A DNA stretch of 64,000 bases, from assembly GCF_021533835.1 (NCBI RefSeq), contig NZ_JAKFYQ010000002.1:248001-312000 (forward strand), written 5' to 3'. The notes beneath the pieces are model-generated. The model was not told where the DNA came from. It made no database searches and saw only the letters and a list, made by a program, of their open reading frames with translations. The position numbers were made by a program, and so were the translations under genes. The number at the start of each line of letters is the position of its first letter. Position 1 is the stretch's first letter. Below, one piece after another: positions 38,419 through 47,148 of the stretch. The DNA comes from Synechococcus sp. Nb3U1 (GTDB lineage: Bacteria; Cyanobacteriota; Cyanobacteriia; Thermostichales; Thermostichaceae).

Positions 38419-39249
38419 ATGGCTGCTTCTTCCGCTTCGCCAAGGCGATGGATCCGCTCGGTTTTGCCCGGTGTCAATCAACAGGCTTTTGCGCTCTTTT
38501 TGATTTCTCTGCTCTTGATCTTGGGGGTTTGGGAAGCAGGAGCGCGCTTTGGGGTGTTCTCGCAGCTGATGCCGCCTGCTAGCAAAACCTTGGTAGCCAT
38601 TTGGGGGTGGATTTCGGATCCCTTCTACGATTACGGCCCCAATGACAAAGGCATCGGCTGGCACCTGTTGGTCAGCTTGCGGCGGGTGGCGATTGGGTTC
38701 ACGATCGGCTCTTTGATCGCCATCCCTCTGGGGGTACTGGTGGGCCTTTCAGAAGTCACCTCGCGGGCGATGGATCCCTACATTCAACTGCTCAAACCGG
38801 TCTCGCCCTTGGCCTGGCTACCATTGGGTTTGGGGATCCTGAAAAGTTCGGAAAATACCGCCCTATTTGTCATCGCTATCACCAGCATTTGGCCCACCCT
38901 GATCAACACCAAATTTGGGGTGAGCAATGTGGACCAAGCCTACTTGAATGTGGCCCGTTCTCTGGGGGCTTCCCGGTGGCGCACCATCTTCAGGGTGATT
39001 TTGCCTGCCGCTGCGCCGAACATCGTGGCCGGATTGCGCATCAGCATCGGTATTGCCTGGTTGGTGATTGTGGCTGCGGAGATTTTGGTGGGGGGCACAG
39101 GTTTGGGCTATTTCATCTGGAATGAATGGAATAACTTGCAGATCACCAGCATCATCACTGCGATTGTCGTCATCGGCATGGTGGGGCTGTTGCTGGATCG
39201 GTTGTTTGGATTGTTGCAGCAATGGGTCGCGTTTGGGCTGAGATCATGA
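38419..39249 (+). CDS. cynB: Cyanate ABC transporter permease
   Basis: A 276-residue inner-membrane permease of the NrtB/SsuC family. It has a first helix (LFLISLLLILGVW), the family stretch PFYDYGPNDKGIGWHLLVSL, a helix with LIAIPLGVLVGLS, and the EAA loop NVARSLGASRWRTIFRVILPA that couples to the ATPase. Its TGA overlaps the start region of the downstream ATPase (ATGATG), so translation is coupled. There is a 110-base gap after cynA. Confidence 0.88.
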   Translation: MAASSASPRRWIRSVLPGVNQQAFALFLISLLLILGVWEAGARFGVFSQLMPPASKTLVAIWGWISDPFYDYGPNDKGIGWHLLVSLRRVAIGFTIGSLIAIPLGVLVGLSEVTSRAMDPYIQLLKPVSPLAWLPLGLGILKSSENTALFVIAITSIWPTLINTKFGVSNVDQAYLNVARSLGASRWRTIFRVILPAAAPNIVAGLRISIGIAWLVIVAAEILVGGTGLGYFIWNEWNNLQITSIITAIVVIGMVGLLLDRLFGLLQQWVAFGLRS

Positions 39250-40130
39250 TGGTTACTTCCCCTGCCTATTCCTCCGGTTCCGTCGGCTCGGAGCGGATCC
39301 CGCAACTGCAACTGCGCCAAGTGACCAAGATCTACTCGGGTCGCCGTGGCCTAATGGATCGAATGCTCGGTCGGGCTTCGGTGGATTATGCGGCGCTTTC
39401 CCCCATTGATTTGGTGGTGGAGGCCAACACCTTTGTCTCGATCATCGGCCCCTCTGGCTGCGGCAAATCCACGTTGCTGAATATCATCGCGGGGCTATCG
39501 CAACCTTCCACGGGCCAGGTGCTGATCGACGGACAGGAAGTGCATCGCCCTGGCCCCGATCGCGGCATTGTCTTTCAAAACTACGCCCTGATGCCCTGGA
39601 TGACAGTGGCGGAAAATATCCGTTTTGCGGTGGAGACCGTTCATCCCACCATGCCCTTGCCCCAGCAGAAGCAGGTGGTGCAATCCTTCATTGACTTAGT
39701 GGGGTTGCGGGGGGCAGAGAAGAAACATCCCCATGAGCTGTCAGGGGGGATGAAACAGCGGGTGGGTATTGCCCGTGCTCTGGCGATCAATCCGCAAATT
39801 CTCTTAATGGATGAGCCCTTCGGAGCTTTGGACGCCCTGACCCGTGGTTTTCTTCAGGATGAGATTGAGCGGATCTGGGAATCGCAACGGAAGACGGTCA
39901 TCTTGATCACCCACAGTATTGAGGAGGCCCTGTTGCTGTCGGATCGAATTGTGATGATGACCCGTGGGCCGGGTGCCCGCATTGCCCAGATTTTGGATGT
40001 GCCCTTTGCCCGTCCGCGTCACCGAGACAGTTTGGATCAACAGCCGGGCTACCACGATCTGAAGGCGGCGATGGAACGTCACCTCTCCCAAGAAACCCGC
40101 GCGGTTGAGGAATCACGAATCCGGGTTTGA
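39246..40130 (+). CDS. cynD: Cyanate ABC transporter ATPase
   Basis: A 294-residue ABC ATPase with Walker [14 protein letters not shown]-loop VFQNYALMPW, signature [14 protein letters not shown], Walker [13 protein letters not shown] and H-loop ITHSIEEA. The protein begins with a short non-conserved leader, and ATG 39246 overlaps the permease stop codon; ATG 39249 is an alternative. It has no NrtA-like C-terminal extension, consistent with cynD. Confidence 0.88.
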   Translation: MMVTSPAYSSGSVGSERIPQLQLRQVTKIYSGRRGLMDRMLGRASVDYAALSPIDLVVEANTFVSIIGPSGCGKSTLLNIIAGLSQPSTGQVLIDGQEVHRPGPDRGIVFQNYALMPWMTVAENIRFAVETVHPTMPLPQQKQVVQSFIDLVGLRGAEKKHPHELSGGMKQRVGIARALAINPQILLMDEPFGALDALTRGFLQDEIERIWESQRKTVILITHSIEEALLLSDRIVMMTRGPGARIAQILDVPFARPRHRDSLDQQPGYHDLKAAMERHLSQETRAVEESRIRV

Positions 40131-40193
40131 AAGCTCAGGCCAGGTTGCGTCAGTTGCACAGTTGTTTGTTTAGTTACCATTTAGGAGTTTGTG

Positions 40194-40640
40194 ATGAGCA
40201 CAGCCATTCCCGAAATTACTGAAAAGCTCTTGGCAGCCAAGGCCGAGAAAGGTTTAACCTTTGCTGATTTGGAACAGAAAATAGGGCGGGATGAAGTGTG
40301 GATCGCGGCGGTCTTTTATCGCCAGGCCAGTGCCTCTGCCGAAGAAGCCAGCAAGCTCACAGACATTCTAGGGTTGGATGCTGCGGTAGCCAAACAATTA
40401 ACCGAATGTCCGGTGAAAGGCTTGGGGCCAGTGGTGCCGACGGATCCTTTGATCTACCGCTTTTACGAGATCATGCAGGTGTATGGTATGCCGATTAAAA
40501 CCATCATCCACGAGAAGTTTGGCGATGGCATTATGAGCGCAATTGACTTTACTCTCGATGTGGAAAAGGAAGAGGATCCCAAAGGAGATCGCGTCAAGGT
40601 GATCATGTCTGGCAAGTTCTTGCCCTACAAGAAATGGTAG
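40194..40640 (+). CDS. cynS: Cyanate hydratase (cyanase)
   Basis: A 148-residue enzyme that converts cyanate and bicarbonate to ammonia and carbon dioxide, usually as a decamer. An N-terminal helical domain ([19 protein letters not shown]) precedes the catalytic domain, where Arg and Glu in [12 protein letters not shown] and Ser in [11 protein letters not shown] correspond to the known active site residues. TAGGAG seven bases before ATG 40194 is the binding site; a GTG at 40191 is rejected. It ends the cyn operon; a terminator hairpin follows. Confidence 0.95.
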   Translation: MSTAIPEITEKLLAAKAEKGLTFADLEQKIGRDEVWIAAVFYRQASASAEEASKLTDILGLDAAVAKQLTECPVKGLGPVVPTDPLIYRFYEIMQVYGMPIKTIIHEKFGDGIMSAIDFTLDVEKEEDPKGDRVKVIMSGKFLPYKKW

Positions 40641-40701
40641 AGCGCTATAACGTGTCGGGGTAACGCCTGATAGAGTTTTGGATGACCTAAAAAAGACCAG
40701 C

Positions 40702-40735
40702 GGCTGAGGTAGAGATTTCTATGCTCAGCCTTTTC
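40702..40735 (+). terminator. Factor-independent terminator after cynS
   Basis: GGCTGAG (40702-40708) pairs with CTCAGCC (40724-40730), with a further TAGA/TCTA pairing inside the loop, and TTTT follows at 40731. Position 62 bases after the cynS stop and before the next gene fits the end of the cyn operon. Confidence 0.65.
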
Positions 40736-40757
40736 TCCTTATCTTTTTCCTTGTGCT

Positions 40758-41237
40758 ATGAATCCACAACCTGAGTCAAAGCCTCCTTTTCCTCCCTTTA
40801 ACCTGGAAACTGCAGCTCTCAAAGTGCGCATGGCAGAGGATGTCTGGAATAATCGGGATCCCTACAAAGTTGCTTTAGCCTATACAGTCGATAGTCTGTG
40901 GAGAAATCGATCTGAATTCATCAGGGGACGGGAACAGATCATTCAATTCCTAACCCGCAAGTGGAATAAAGAACTCGAGTATCGCTTGATCAAAGAGCTT
41001 TGGGCCATCACAGATAACCGCATTGCAGTCCGCTTTGCCTATGAGTGGCATGATGATTCTGGCTATTGGTTTCGCTCCTACGGCAACGAAAATTGGGAGT
41101 TTAACGAGCAGGGGCTGATGAAACGCCGCATCGCCAGTATCAACGATTTGCCCATTTCAGATGCAGAACGGAAATACCATTGGCCGTTGGGTCAGCGACC
41201 AGAGGATCACCCTGGATTATCGGACTTGGGCCTGTAG
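40758..41237 (+). CDS. DUF1348 family (SnoaL-like) protein
   Basis: A 159-residue protein of the DUF1348 branch of the SnoaL/NTF2 fold. Typical stretches are [42 protein letters not shown], the [19 protein letters not shown] segment, and [13 protein letters not shown]. No catalytic function is established for the family. It stands alone after the cyn terminator. Confidence 0.85.
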   Translation: MNPQPESKPPFPPFNLETAALKVRMAEDVWNNRDPYKVALAYTVDSLWRNRSEFIRGREQIIQFLTRKWNKELEYRLIKELWAITDNRIAVRFAYEWHDDSGYWFRSYGNENWEFNEQGLMKRRIASINDLPISDAERKYHWPLGQRPEDHPGLSDLGL

Positions 41238-41301
41238 GAAAATGACCCTCATGAGAAAAAGGTGAGTAAAGGATTTTCTGGAAAGTTTCTATTGTGTCAG
41301 C

Positions 41302-41694
41302 TTAGGGAGTTTCTCGAATTTCGTAGGTATAAAACTGTCCTGCCCCAGCAAGGGTGGCAAAGTGATAGGTGGGCAGGGATCCCTCTAGGGGGCCGAAATA
41401 GAGCAAAGATAAATCTGTGGTGTAGAGGCTGAACAAGAAGAAGTTTTGGCGGCAGGTTTGGCGAATAAACAGGGCTTCGAGTTCTGGCTGCAATTCCTGG
41501 ACTAGGGCCTGGCATTCCCCGACCAAGCTGTTCAAAAAAGCGGGGATCTGAGCACAATACTCCTGCGTGGCATAAGCGGCCAATGATTCACCAGCATAGG
41601 CCCCGTACTCTTCTAGGGTGGGGTTGGTGAGGGCCAAAGCGGTGATGCCACCCGCCAAGATCAGACCAGAGAGTAGTGAGAGGGGTTTCAGCAT
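41302..41694 (-). CDS. DUF4359 family protein
   Basis: A 130-residue exported or membrane-anchored protein of the cyanobacterial DUF4359 type. The N-terminus is a hydrophobic signal or anchor (LSLLSGLILAGGITALAL), then TNPTLEEYGAYAGESL, two cysteines in EYCAQ and GECQAL, and RQNFFLFSLYTTDL, which matches the family core. ATG 41694 is chosen because the signal begins there; the longer frame to 41790 adds 32 unrelated residues. Function unknown. Confidence 0.7.
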   Translation of the reverse strand: MLKPLSLLSGLILAGGITALALTNPTLEEYGAYAGESLAAYATQEYCAQIPAFLNSLVGECQALVQELQPELEALFIRQTCRQNFFLFSLYTTDLSLLYFGPLEGSLPTYHFATLAGAGQFYTYEIRETP

Positions 41695-41880
41695 GGCTGG
41701 CTCCAAAAACGGGATCCCTAGCTTGGATGATCTCCCCCCACATGGAGCCGTGATAGGGGCCTTTGGGCAAAACCCCTTGCTCAAATCCACTCTAGGGTCG
41801 GCCCATAGGGTCGTTGATGCCGTGGGAGAGGTTAGGATGGGATCCCAAGCGCAGACACTACAGATACTGTTAAGAACCCT

Positions 41881-43009
41881 ATGGAACTGGCCGACTTGAG
41901 ACGGACTCTGGAATCGCTCACCTTACGCCTGGGCAATGCTCAGGACTATCTTTGACCTGCCCAACCTAGAGCAGCAAATCGCCATCATGGAGCAGGAGGC
42001 TTCGCAACCGGAATTTTGGAATGATGCCGAAGCCGCTCGCCGTCAAATGCAACAACTGAATAGCCTGAAAGCCTCTTGGGATCAGGTGCACCGCTGGAAA
42101 GACCGCCTCGAAGATGCCGAAAGCGCCCTAGAACTGCTGCAAGAGGAAGTTGATCCAGATCTGTTGGCCGAAACCGACGGATCCCTGGCGATGGTGGAGC
42201 AGGAGCTGAGTCAATGGGAGCTGCAACAGCTGCTCTCCGGCCCCTATGACAAGAATGGTGCCATCCTCACCATCACAGCGGGCGCGGGGGGAACCGATGC
42301 TCAGGACTGGGCCGAGATGCTGCTGAAAATGTATAGCCGCTGGGGAGAGAACCAGGGTTACAAGGTCAGCCTGTCGGAATATTCAGAAGGGGCTGAGGCC
42401 GGGATCAAGTCGGCCACCCTGTTGATCGAAGGCCCCTATGCCTATGGCTATCTCTCTGCCGAAAAGGGCAACCACCGCATGGAGCGGATCAGCCCTTTTA
42501 ATGCTAATGGCAAACGGCAGACCAGTTTTGCCGGGGTAGAGGTGATGCCGATTCTGGAGGCGGAAGACGAGTACGAGCTGAAAATGGATGAGCTGGAGTT
42601 TGAAACGTCCCGTTCCGGTGGGGCGGGCGGCCAAAACGTCAACAAAGTGGAAACAGCAGTCCGGGTGATCCACAAACCAACTGGCCTTGCGGTGCGCTGT
42701 ACCGAAGAACGCTCCCAACTGCAAAACAAAGAACGGGCCATGCAAATTTTGAAGGCGAAATTGATCGAACTTGAGGAAGAAAAACGGCGACAAAAGCTGG
42801 CGGAAATTCGCGGTGGCATGGTAACCCAGGGGTTTGGAGGGCGCATTCGCACCTACACATTTGATCCTTATAAACTGATTAAGGATCACCGTACCAACGC
42901 CGAGACTTACAACGTTGATGCCTTTATGGCAGGAGAGCCAAGCGAGTTGATGCACTTTATCCACGCTTATCTGCGGCAAGAGACCGCCAAAGAAGCTGTC
43001 CTGATTTGA
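41881..43009 (+). CDS. prfB: Peptide chain release factor 2 (programmed +1 frameshift)
   Basis: Release factor RF2, which reads UGA and UAA stop codons. ATG 41881 opens a 24-codon frame ([20 protein letters not shown] and a short end) that stops at an in-frame TGA, 41953-41955. At TAT-CTT-TGA-C a +1 shift continues into the long frame ([21 protein letters not shown]), giving about 375 residues in total. The SPF recognition tripeptide is in [10 protein letters not shown] and the catalytic GGQ in [18 protein letters not shown] frame caller sees only 41936-43009 with an artificial start. Confidence 0.93.
41947..41956 (+). promoter_or_regulatory. prfB: RF2 programmed frameshift site
   Basis: TATCTTTGAC is the classic slippery site where a slow RF2 decoding of TGA lets ribosomes shift +1 from CTT to TTT, an autoregulatory loop on RF2 level. 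A short AGGA lies at 41942-41945, only four bases upstream of the CTT codon, in the position of the stimulatory Shine-Dalgarno-like element. Confidence 0.88.
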
Positions 43010-43192
43010 CATTCCCATTTGAAATACTCATAGGGACTGGAGTGCTTCCGTTTGCCGGTCGTGTGCGGGATCCTCGTGTGTAGAATTTTGAGTGGCGTGA
43101 TTTGTGGATCCGTTGGGTTCCCATGGCTAGGGATCCGGAATCGAGGCATTTTAGATAGGCATATTAGATAGGCATAGGTTAGGCAATAGGCC

Positions 43193-44026
43193 ATGAGTAG
43201 CAACTGGGACAACTTCCGCAAAAACCTAGGGGAGTGGCATGGATCCTTCACCAGCGTCACGCCTGCAGGCGAGCTAGGCCCTTCTGTGCCCTCTATCCTG
43301 GCGCTGGAAGATGTAGAAGGGGGCCAGCGGGTGCGCTTTCAGCTGCGGCGGTTTGGCCAAGGACTGGATTACCCCCCCACCAGCCAACTGGAGCAGGAAT
43401 ACAGCAGCATTGGCCACCTGAATGTCTTTTTTCCCAACGGGACTTTTTCTAAGGGATCCCTGCAGGTAGCTCCTTTTGCCGAGTTTGGGGCAGAGTATGG
43501 TTTTGTACAGGGCAATCGCCGCCTGCGGTTTGTTCAGCTCTATGACAAAGACCAGCGCTTGCAGTCCATGACGCTGATTCGGGAGTTCCGCGCTGGCACT
43601 GATGCCCAAGAGCAGCCGCCGCTGACGGTGGAGCAGTTGTTAGGAGAATGGCAGGGCACCGCCTACACTGTGTATGCCGATGGGCGACCTTCCACGGAAG
43701 TGACAACCCACCTGTGCATCCAACAGGAGGGTAACCAGCTTTTCTACCACAATGCCTGGGCAGGACAAAAGCTGCAAAGTACAGCGGTTATCGACGGGTG
43801 CTGCCTACACTTCCAGGACACAGACCTGCCCAAGCAGTTGCTCTTGCTACCCGATGGCACCTCCAGCCTGACGCCGTTGCAGATCTCCTTCCGTCGCCCT
43901 TTTTTAGTAGAAGTAGGCTGGCTGTGGGCCAGAGGACAGCGACAGCGTGTCATCCGCTCCTACGGAGAGCGGGGGGAATGGGTGAGCGCCACCCTGGTAG
44001 TGGAGTCTTCTCTGCATCATCGGTAA
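43193..44026 (+). CDS. DUF3598 family protein
   Basis: A 277-residue protein of the cyanobacterial DUF3598 family with a predicted lipocalin-like (calycin) shape. The start SNWDNFRKNLGEWHGSFTS, then TFSKGSLQVAPFAEFGAEYGF, is typical, and a second repeat-like half begins at LLGEWQGTAYTVYADG near residue 148. Likely soluble. Function unknown; distant relatives in phycobilin-lyase-like folds are known but do not establish a role here. Confidence 0.75.
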   Translation: MSSNWDNFRKNLGEWHGSFTSVTPAGELGPSVPSILALEDVEGGQRVRFQLRRFGQGLDYPPTSQLEQEYSSIGHLNVFFPNGTFSKGSLQVAPFAEFGAEYGFVQGNRRLRFVQLYDKDQRLQSMTLIREFRAGTDAQEQPPLTVEQLLGEWQGTAYTVYADGRPSTEVTTHLCIQQEGNQLFYHNAWAGQKLQSTAVIDGCCLHFQDTDLPKQLLLLPDGTSSLTPLQISFRRPFLVEVGWLWARGQRQRVIRSYGERGEWVSATLVVESSLHHR

Positions 44027-44059
44027 AAATGGGATCCCTGATCTTCTCCGGAGGAAGGG

Positions 44060-45094
44060 TTAGCCATAGAAATCCCAAACCTCCTGCAGCAAGGTTTCTC
44101 GCTCTTCCGCTGAAGCCCTAAGCAGGGTTAAGGGATCCCATGTTGGGAAAAAGCTACCCACCCCCCAACCCAGAGCTCTTGGGCAAGCAGTTTTGGGTTG
44201 TAGGGATCCGGCCCAAGCTATGCCGTGCCAAGCGCCAATCGGGGTTTCTAAGGCCGAAGAGAAGACCAGATCCAGTTCAGGATGCTGATCCCGGTAGTCT
44301 TGTAAAGCCAAACAGGATCCGAGTAGGGCCGGCTTCACCACCAGGATCCCCACCCAACCCGACTGATGGAGCCGCTTCAATTGACTCAACTGAGCCACTG
44401 ATTCATCCAGTGCAATCGGGGTTTGGTACTGCTGGCTGAGGTGAACGAGTTCTGTGGAGTGATTGGGAGATAGAGGTTGTTCGAGAAACTCAATTCGTCC
44501 GGGGCTGTGGTGATTCACTTGATCACAAAGGGCCAACCACTCATGGGCCTCTAACCCGGTCAGACCCCCATTGGCATCTAGGCGTAGGTGACAGTCCTGG
44601 GGCAAATGCTTGATCAGGTCTGTTAACACTTGCCATTCCTGTTGCCGCTCCCGGACGCCAACTTTCCACTTCAACACCCGATACCCCTGTTCATAAAGGG
44701 ATCCCGCTTGGGTTAAGGCGGCCTCTCCGGCAGGAAGTAGCCCACAGAAGGCTAAACCCGAGAGATCTCTGTTGAACCCATCGGGATCCTGTAAAGCCAA
44801 CCCGGCAGATTCAAACCCGAACTGACAGGCGGGCAACTCCTCTGGGATCCCGAACAGGTAAGCTTTTGAAATCTGGCGGGGCAACTGCTGACAAAACTGC
44901 AGGGCTTGCTCCAGGGTTTCGCTGCCAAACCAGGGGATAGGGGCAATTTCTCCGTAACGGTGGATGCCTGTGCCTATATCCGTGAGGCGAATCAGGATCC
45001 CTTCTCGGATCAACCACAAACCGTGATGGGTTCGTAAGGGTTGCCGAAAGGGGCGTCGATAGGGGCGAAACTCGAACTTCAGATCGGTCAGCAT
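44060..45094 (-). CDS. menC: o-Succinylbenzoate synthase
   Basis: A 344-residue enolase-superfamily enzyme of phylloquinone (vitamin K1) synthesis; phylloquinone is the photosystem I electron carrier. Features are GEIAPIPWFGSE near residue 45, YRVLKWKVGVRE with the catalytic Lys, RLDANGGL, EFLEQPL and IALDESVA for the metal ligands, and ILVVKPALLG with the second Lys. It is divergent from the phnE-like gene with only 39 bases between starts. Confidence 0.88.
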   Translation of the reverse strand: MLTDLKFEFRPYRRPFRQPLRTHHGLWLIREGILIRLTDIGTGIHRYGEIAPIPWFGSETLEQALQFCQQLPRQISKAYLFGIPEELPACQFGFESAGLALQDPDGFNRDLSGLAFCGLLPAGEAALTQAGSLYEQGYRVLKWKVGVRERQQEWQVLTDLIKHLPQDCHLRLDANGGLTGLEAHEWLALCDQVNHHSPGRIEFLEQPLSPNHSTELVHLSQQYQTPIALDESVAQLSQLKRLHQSGWVGILVVKPALLGSCLALQDYRDQHPELDLVFSSALETPIGAWHGIAWAGSLQPKTACPRALGWGVGSFFPTWDPLTLLRASAEERETLLQEVWDFYG

Positions 45095-45133
45095 CTTGAT
45101 TTATGATCGCCTGGAAGCATTTTCAACTCCCCC

Positions 45134-45946
45134 ATGGAAATCTCTCTGGATGAAATCCGGATCCCAGAGCCACCCGCGCAGGTGCGTTGGGCCCGCCGAG
45201 TGCTGTGGATGATCTTACTGACGGTGTTGCTGTTGATGGCCCTGTGTCTGCTCAACATATCCGTGGATTGGAACCGAGTCGCCAGTGGTTTGCAGCGTAA
45301 CTTAACACCTTTGCTGCGGGGTTTTAGTCGGCCCTCGGGGGCGGTTTTCAACTTGGCAGTGCAGCGGATGTTTGAGTCTTTTAACATGGCCGTAGTCGGT
45401 ACCACCATTGGGGGTATTCTCTCCTTTCCGCTCTCGTTTCTGGCTGCCTCTAACTTACTGGGATCCGGGCGTTTGGCAATTCCAGGCAAAGCCTTTCTGG
45501 CCGCGATCCGCACCTTCCCAGAGTTGCTGCTGGGCATTATTTTTGTCTCTTCTTTCGGGCCAGGGCAGTTGGCAGGGATCATGGCGGTAGGCATTAACTC
45601 GATTGGCTTTTTGGGTAAGGTATTTGCCGATATTATCGAAGGGATTGATCCAGGGCCGAGCGAGGCTTTGTTGGCAACGGGAGCTTCTCCTTTACATGTT
45701 TTTCGCTATGCGGTGATCCCGCAGGTTTTGCCCGAGTTTCTCTCGACGGTGCTGTATCGTTTTGAGGTGAACTTACGCTCTTCGGCCACCTTGGGTTTGG
45801 TGGGAGCAGGCGGCGTAGGGGTATTGCTGGTGCAGCGTATTCAGTTCCGCCGCTGGGAGGAAATTTCTACCATTTTGTTGGTGATTGTCGCCTTTGTCAT
45901 TGTGGTAGATACTTTGAGTAGCTTTTTGCGTAAGAAATTAGTGTAG
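45134..45946 (+). CDS. phnE: PhnE-type phosphonate/phosphite ABC permease, orphan
   Basis: A 270-residue permease with about six membrane helices. Family marks are MFESFNMAVVGTTIGGILSF, LAAIRTFPELLLGIIFVSS, ALLATGASPLHVFRYAVIPQ (EAA loop), and LGLVGAGGVGVLLVQ. This is the PhnE pattern of phosphonate or phosphite importers. No phnC or phnD lies beside it, so the complex is either split or this is a leftover. ATG 45134 has a weak upstream signal. Confidence 0.75.
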   Translation: MEISLDEIRIPEPPAQVRWARRVLWMILLTVLLLMALCLLNISVDWNRVASGLQRNLTPLLRGFSRPSGAVFNLAVQRMFESFNMAVVGTTIGGILSFPLSFLAASNLLGSGRLAIPGKAFLAAIRTFPELLLGIIFVSSFGPGQLAGIMAVGINSIGFLGKVFADIIEGIDPGPSEALLATGASPLHVFRYAVIPQVLPEFLSTVLYRFEVNLRSSATLGLVGAGGVGVLLVQRIQFRRWEEISTILLVIVAFVIVVDTLSSFLRKKLV

Positions 45947-46010
45947 ATCCTTATTTCAGAATCCTTTTTTAGATTCGCCTGTAGCAGGGATCCCCAGCCG
46001 CTGAAACACA

Positions 46011-46415
46011 CTAACTTTTTGAATTTTTTGTCAGGCTTTCTATGTAGGCCCGCCAGCCCCCCCAAGCCGTAATTTCTGTTTGCCCTTCGCACAGATAGGG
46101 CTCTGCCAGGATCCCTAAAACTTCTGTTTGGTCTGACAACAGAATGCGTCCTACCGATAAACCAGGTGGCTCTTGCAGAAGAAGCTGACTTAATCCGAGG
46201 GCAGGAATTTCCCAAATTTCCAAGGCAATGGCGGATCCCCCTTGGCTCGTCCTGATCATGCCTGGATGAATATCCCGAATAGACCAAAGCCGGTAACAAG
46301 GAGCTGTTTGGGCTTCTCGCAAAAATGTTCCGCCAATTTGGGTCAGGTTCCCATTTAAGGCCAGGCCCCGCATTAGGGTACCATTCACTGCTAACTGAAT
46401 TGGATTCAAACTCAC
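46011..46415 (-). CDS. Stand-alone allophanate hydrolase C-terminal-like domain protein
   Basis: A 134-residue protein resembling the C-terminal domain of allophanate hydrolases (AtzF/urea amidolyase partner), which occurs fused to an amidase in that enzyme. Corresponding segments are LAVNGTLMRGLALNGNL, APCYRLWSIRDIHPGMIR, IALEIWEIP, GRILLSDQTEVLGILAEP and TAWGGWRAYIES. No amidase domain is present. The start is a GTG with GGAG seven bases upstream. A nitrogen link is tempting but unproven. Confidence 0.65.
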   Translation of the reverse strand: MSLNPIQLAVNGTLMRGLALNGNLTQIGGTFLREAQTAPCYRLWSIRDIHPGMIRTSQGGSAIALEIWEIPALGLSQLLLQEPPGLSVGRILLSDQTEVLGILAEPYLCEGQTEITAWGGWRAYIESLTKNSKS

Positions 46416-46479
46416 GGTTCACTCCAAATCACCCAGGCAGGAGGCAGGCTATCATGGTCAGGGTTCAGGAGGAAACTGC

Positions 46480-46602
46480 ATGGATGCAAAGTTGATTGTG
46501 GTGGGAATTGCCATTGTCCTTTCTCTGGCAACCTTTTACTTCGGCACCCGCAACGGCTTTTACAACACCGATAAGTACCACGGTAACGGTTCCGCCCATT
46601 AA
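46480..46602 (+). CDS. Small membrane protein (40 aa)
   Basis: A 40-residue protein with a strong binding site (CAGGAGGA at 46466-46473) before ATG 46480. One transmembrane helix ([18 protein letters not shown]) is followed by a polar end, [17 protein letters not shown]. The sequence looks like one of the conserved short cyanobacterial membrane proteins found near photosynthetic or respiratory complexes, but I cannot name it. It precedes the yraN gene by 34 bases and is divergent from the allophanate-domain gene. Confidence 0.7.
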   Translation: MDAKLIVVGIAIVLSLATFYFGTRNGFYNTDKYHGNGSAH

Positions 46603-46636
46603 ATCTGGAAATCTGGACTCTTGCGGGGGTGATGGT

Positions 46637-47038
46637 GTGGATCCCTTGCCCAGACAAACCTCCCTTCAGAATACAGGGGATGCCGGAGAAAACTGGGTGC
46701 GGCAGTACCTGGGTCAACAGGGTTGGCGGATCCTGGCTCAGCAGTGGCGCTGTCGTTGGGGCGAGTTGGATTTGGTGGCTTGTCGGTCAGGGGTGCTTGC
46801 TTTTGTCGAGGTGAAGACCCGCAGCCCCGGTAGCTGGGATCAGACCGGGCTTTTGGCAGTCGGGATCCCGAAGCAGCAGCGACTGATCCGAGCTGCCCAA
46901 GCGTTTTTGAGCCAACATCCGCATCTGTCTGAGTTGCCCTGCCGCTTTGATGTTGCTTTAGTGGAAAGTCGGGCCTCTAAAGAGGGAACCGACTACGCTT
47001 TGGTTGAATATTTGGAAGGAGCTTTTGAGCTTTATTGA
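46637..47038 (+). CDS. YraN family (UPF0102) nuclease-like protein
   Basis: A 133-residue protein of the YraN/UPF0102 family with a restriction-endonuclease-like fold. Conserved parts are [37 protein letters not shown] (acidic residues and Lys of the nuclease core), and [14 protein letters not shown] 46637 after GCGGGGG is the likely start; the longer frame from 46496 overlaps the 40-residue protein and is not supported. Physiological role unknown. Confidence 0.8.
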   Translation: MDPLPRQTSLQNTGDAGENWVRQYLGQQGWRILAQQWRCRWGELDLVACRSGVLAFVEVKTRSPGSWDQTGLLAVGIPKQQRLIRAAQAFLSQHPHLSELPCRFDVALVESRASKEGTDYALVEYLEGAFELY

Positions 47039-47148
47039 ATAGGCTAATCGGATGCTGGCCGATATTTTGAGTTTTGCGCCCGTACCTACAGACAAACTCC
47101 CTGCCCCCTGATTATGATTGGAGCCATTCTCGGTGGAGGCTGAGGGTA

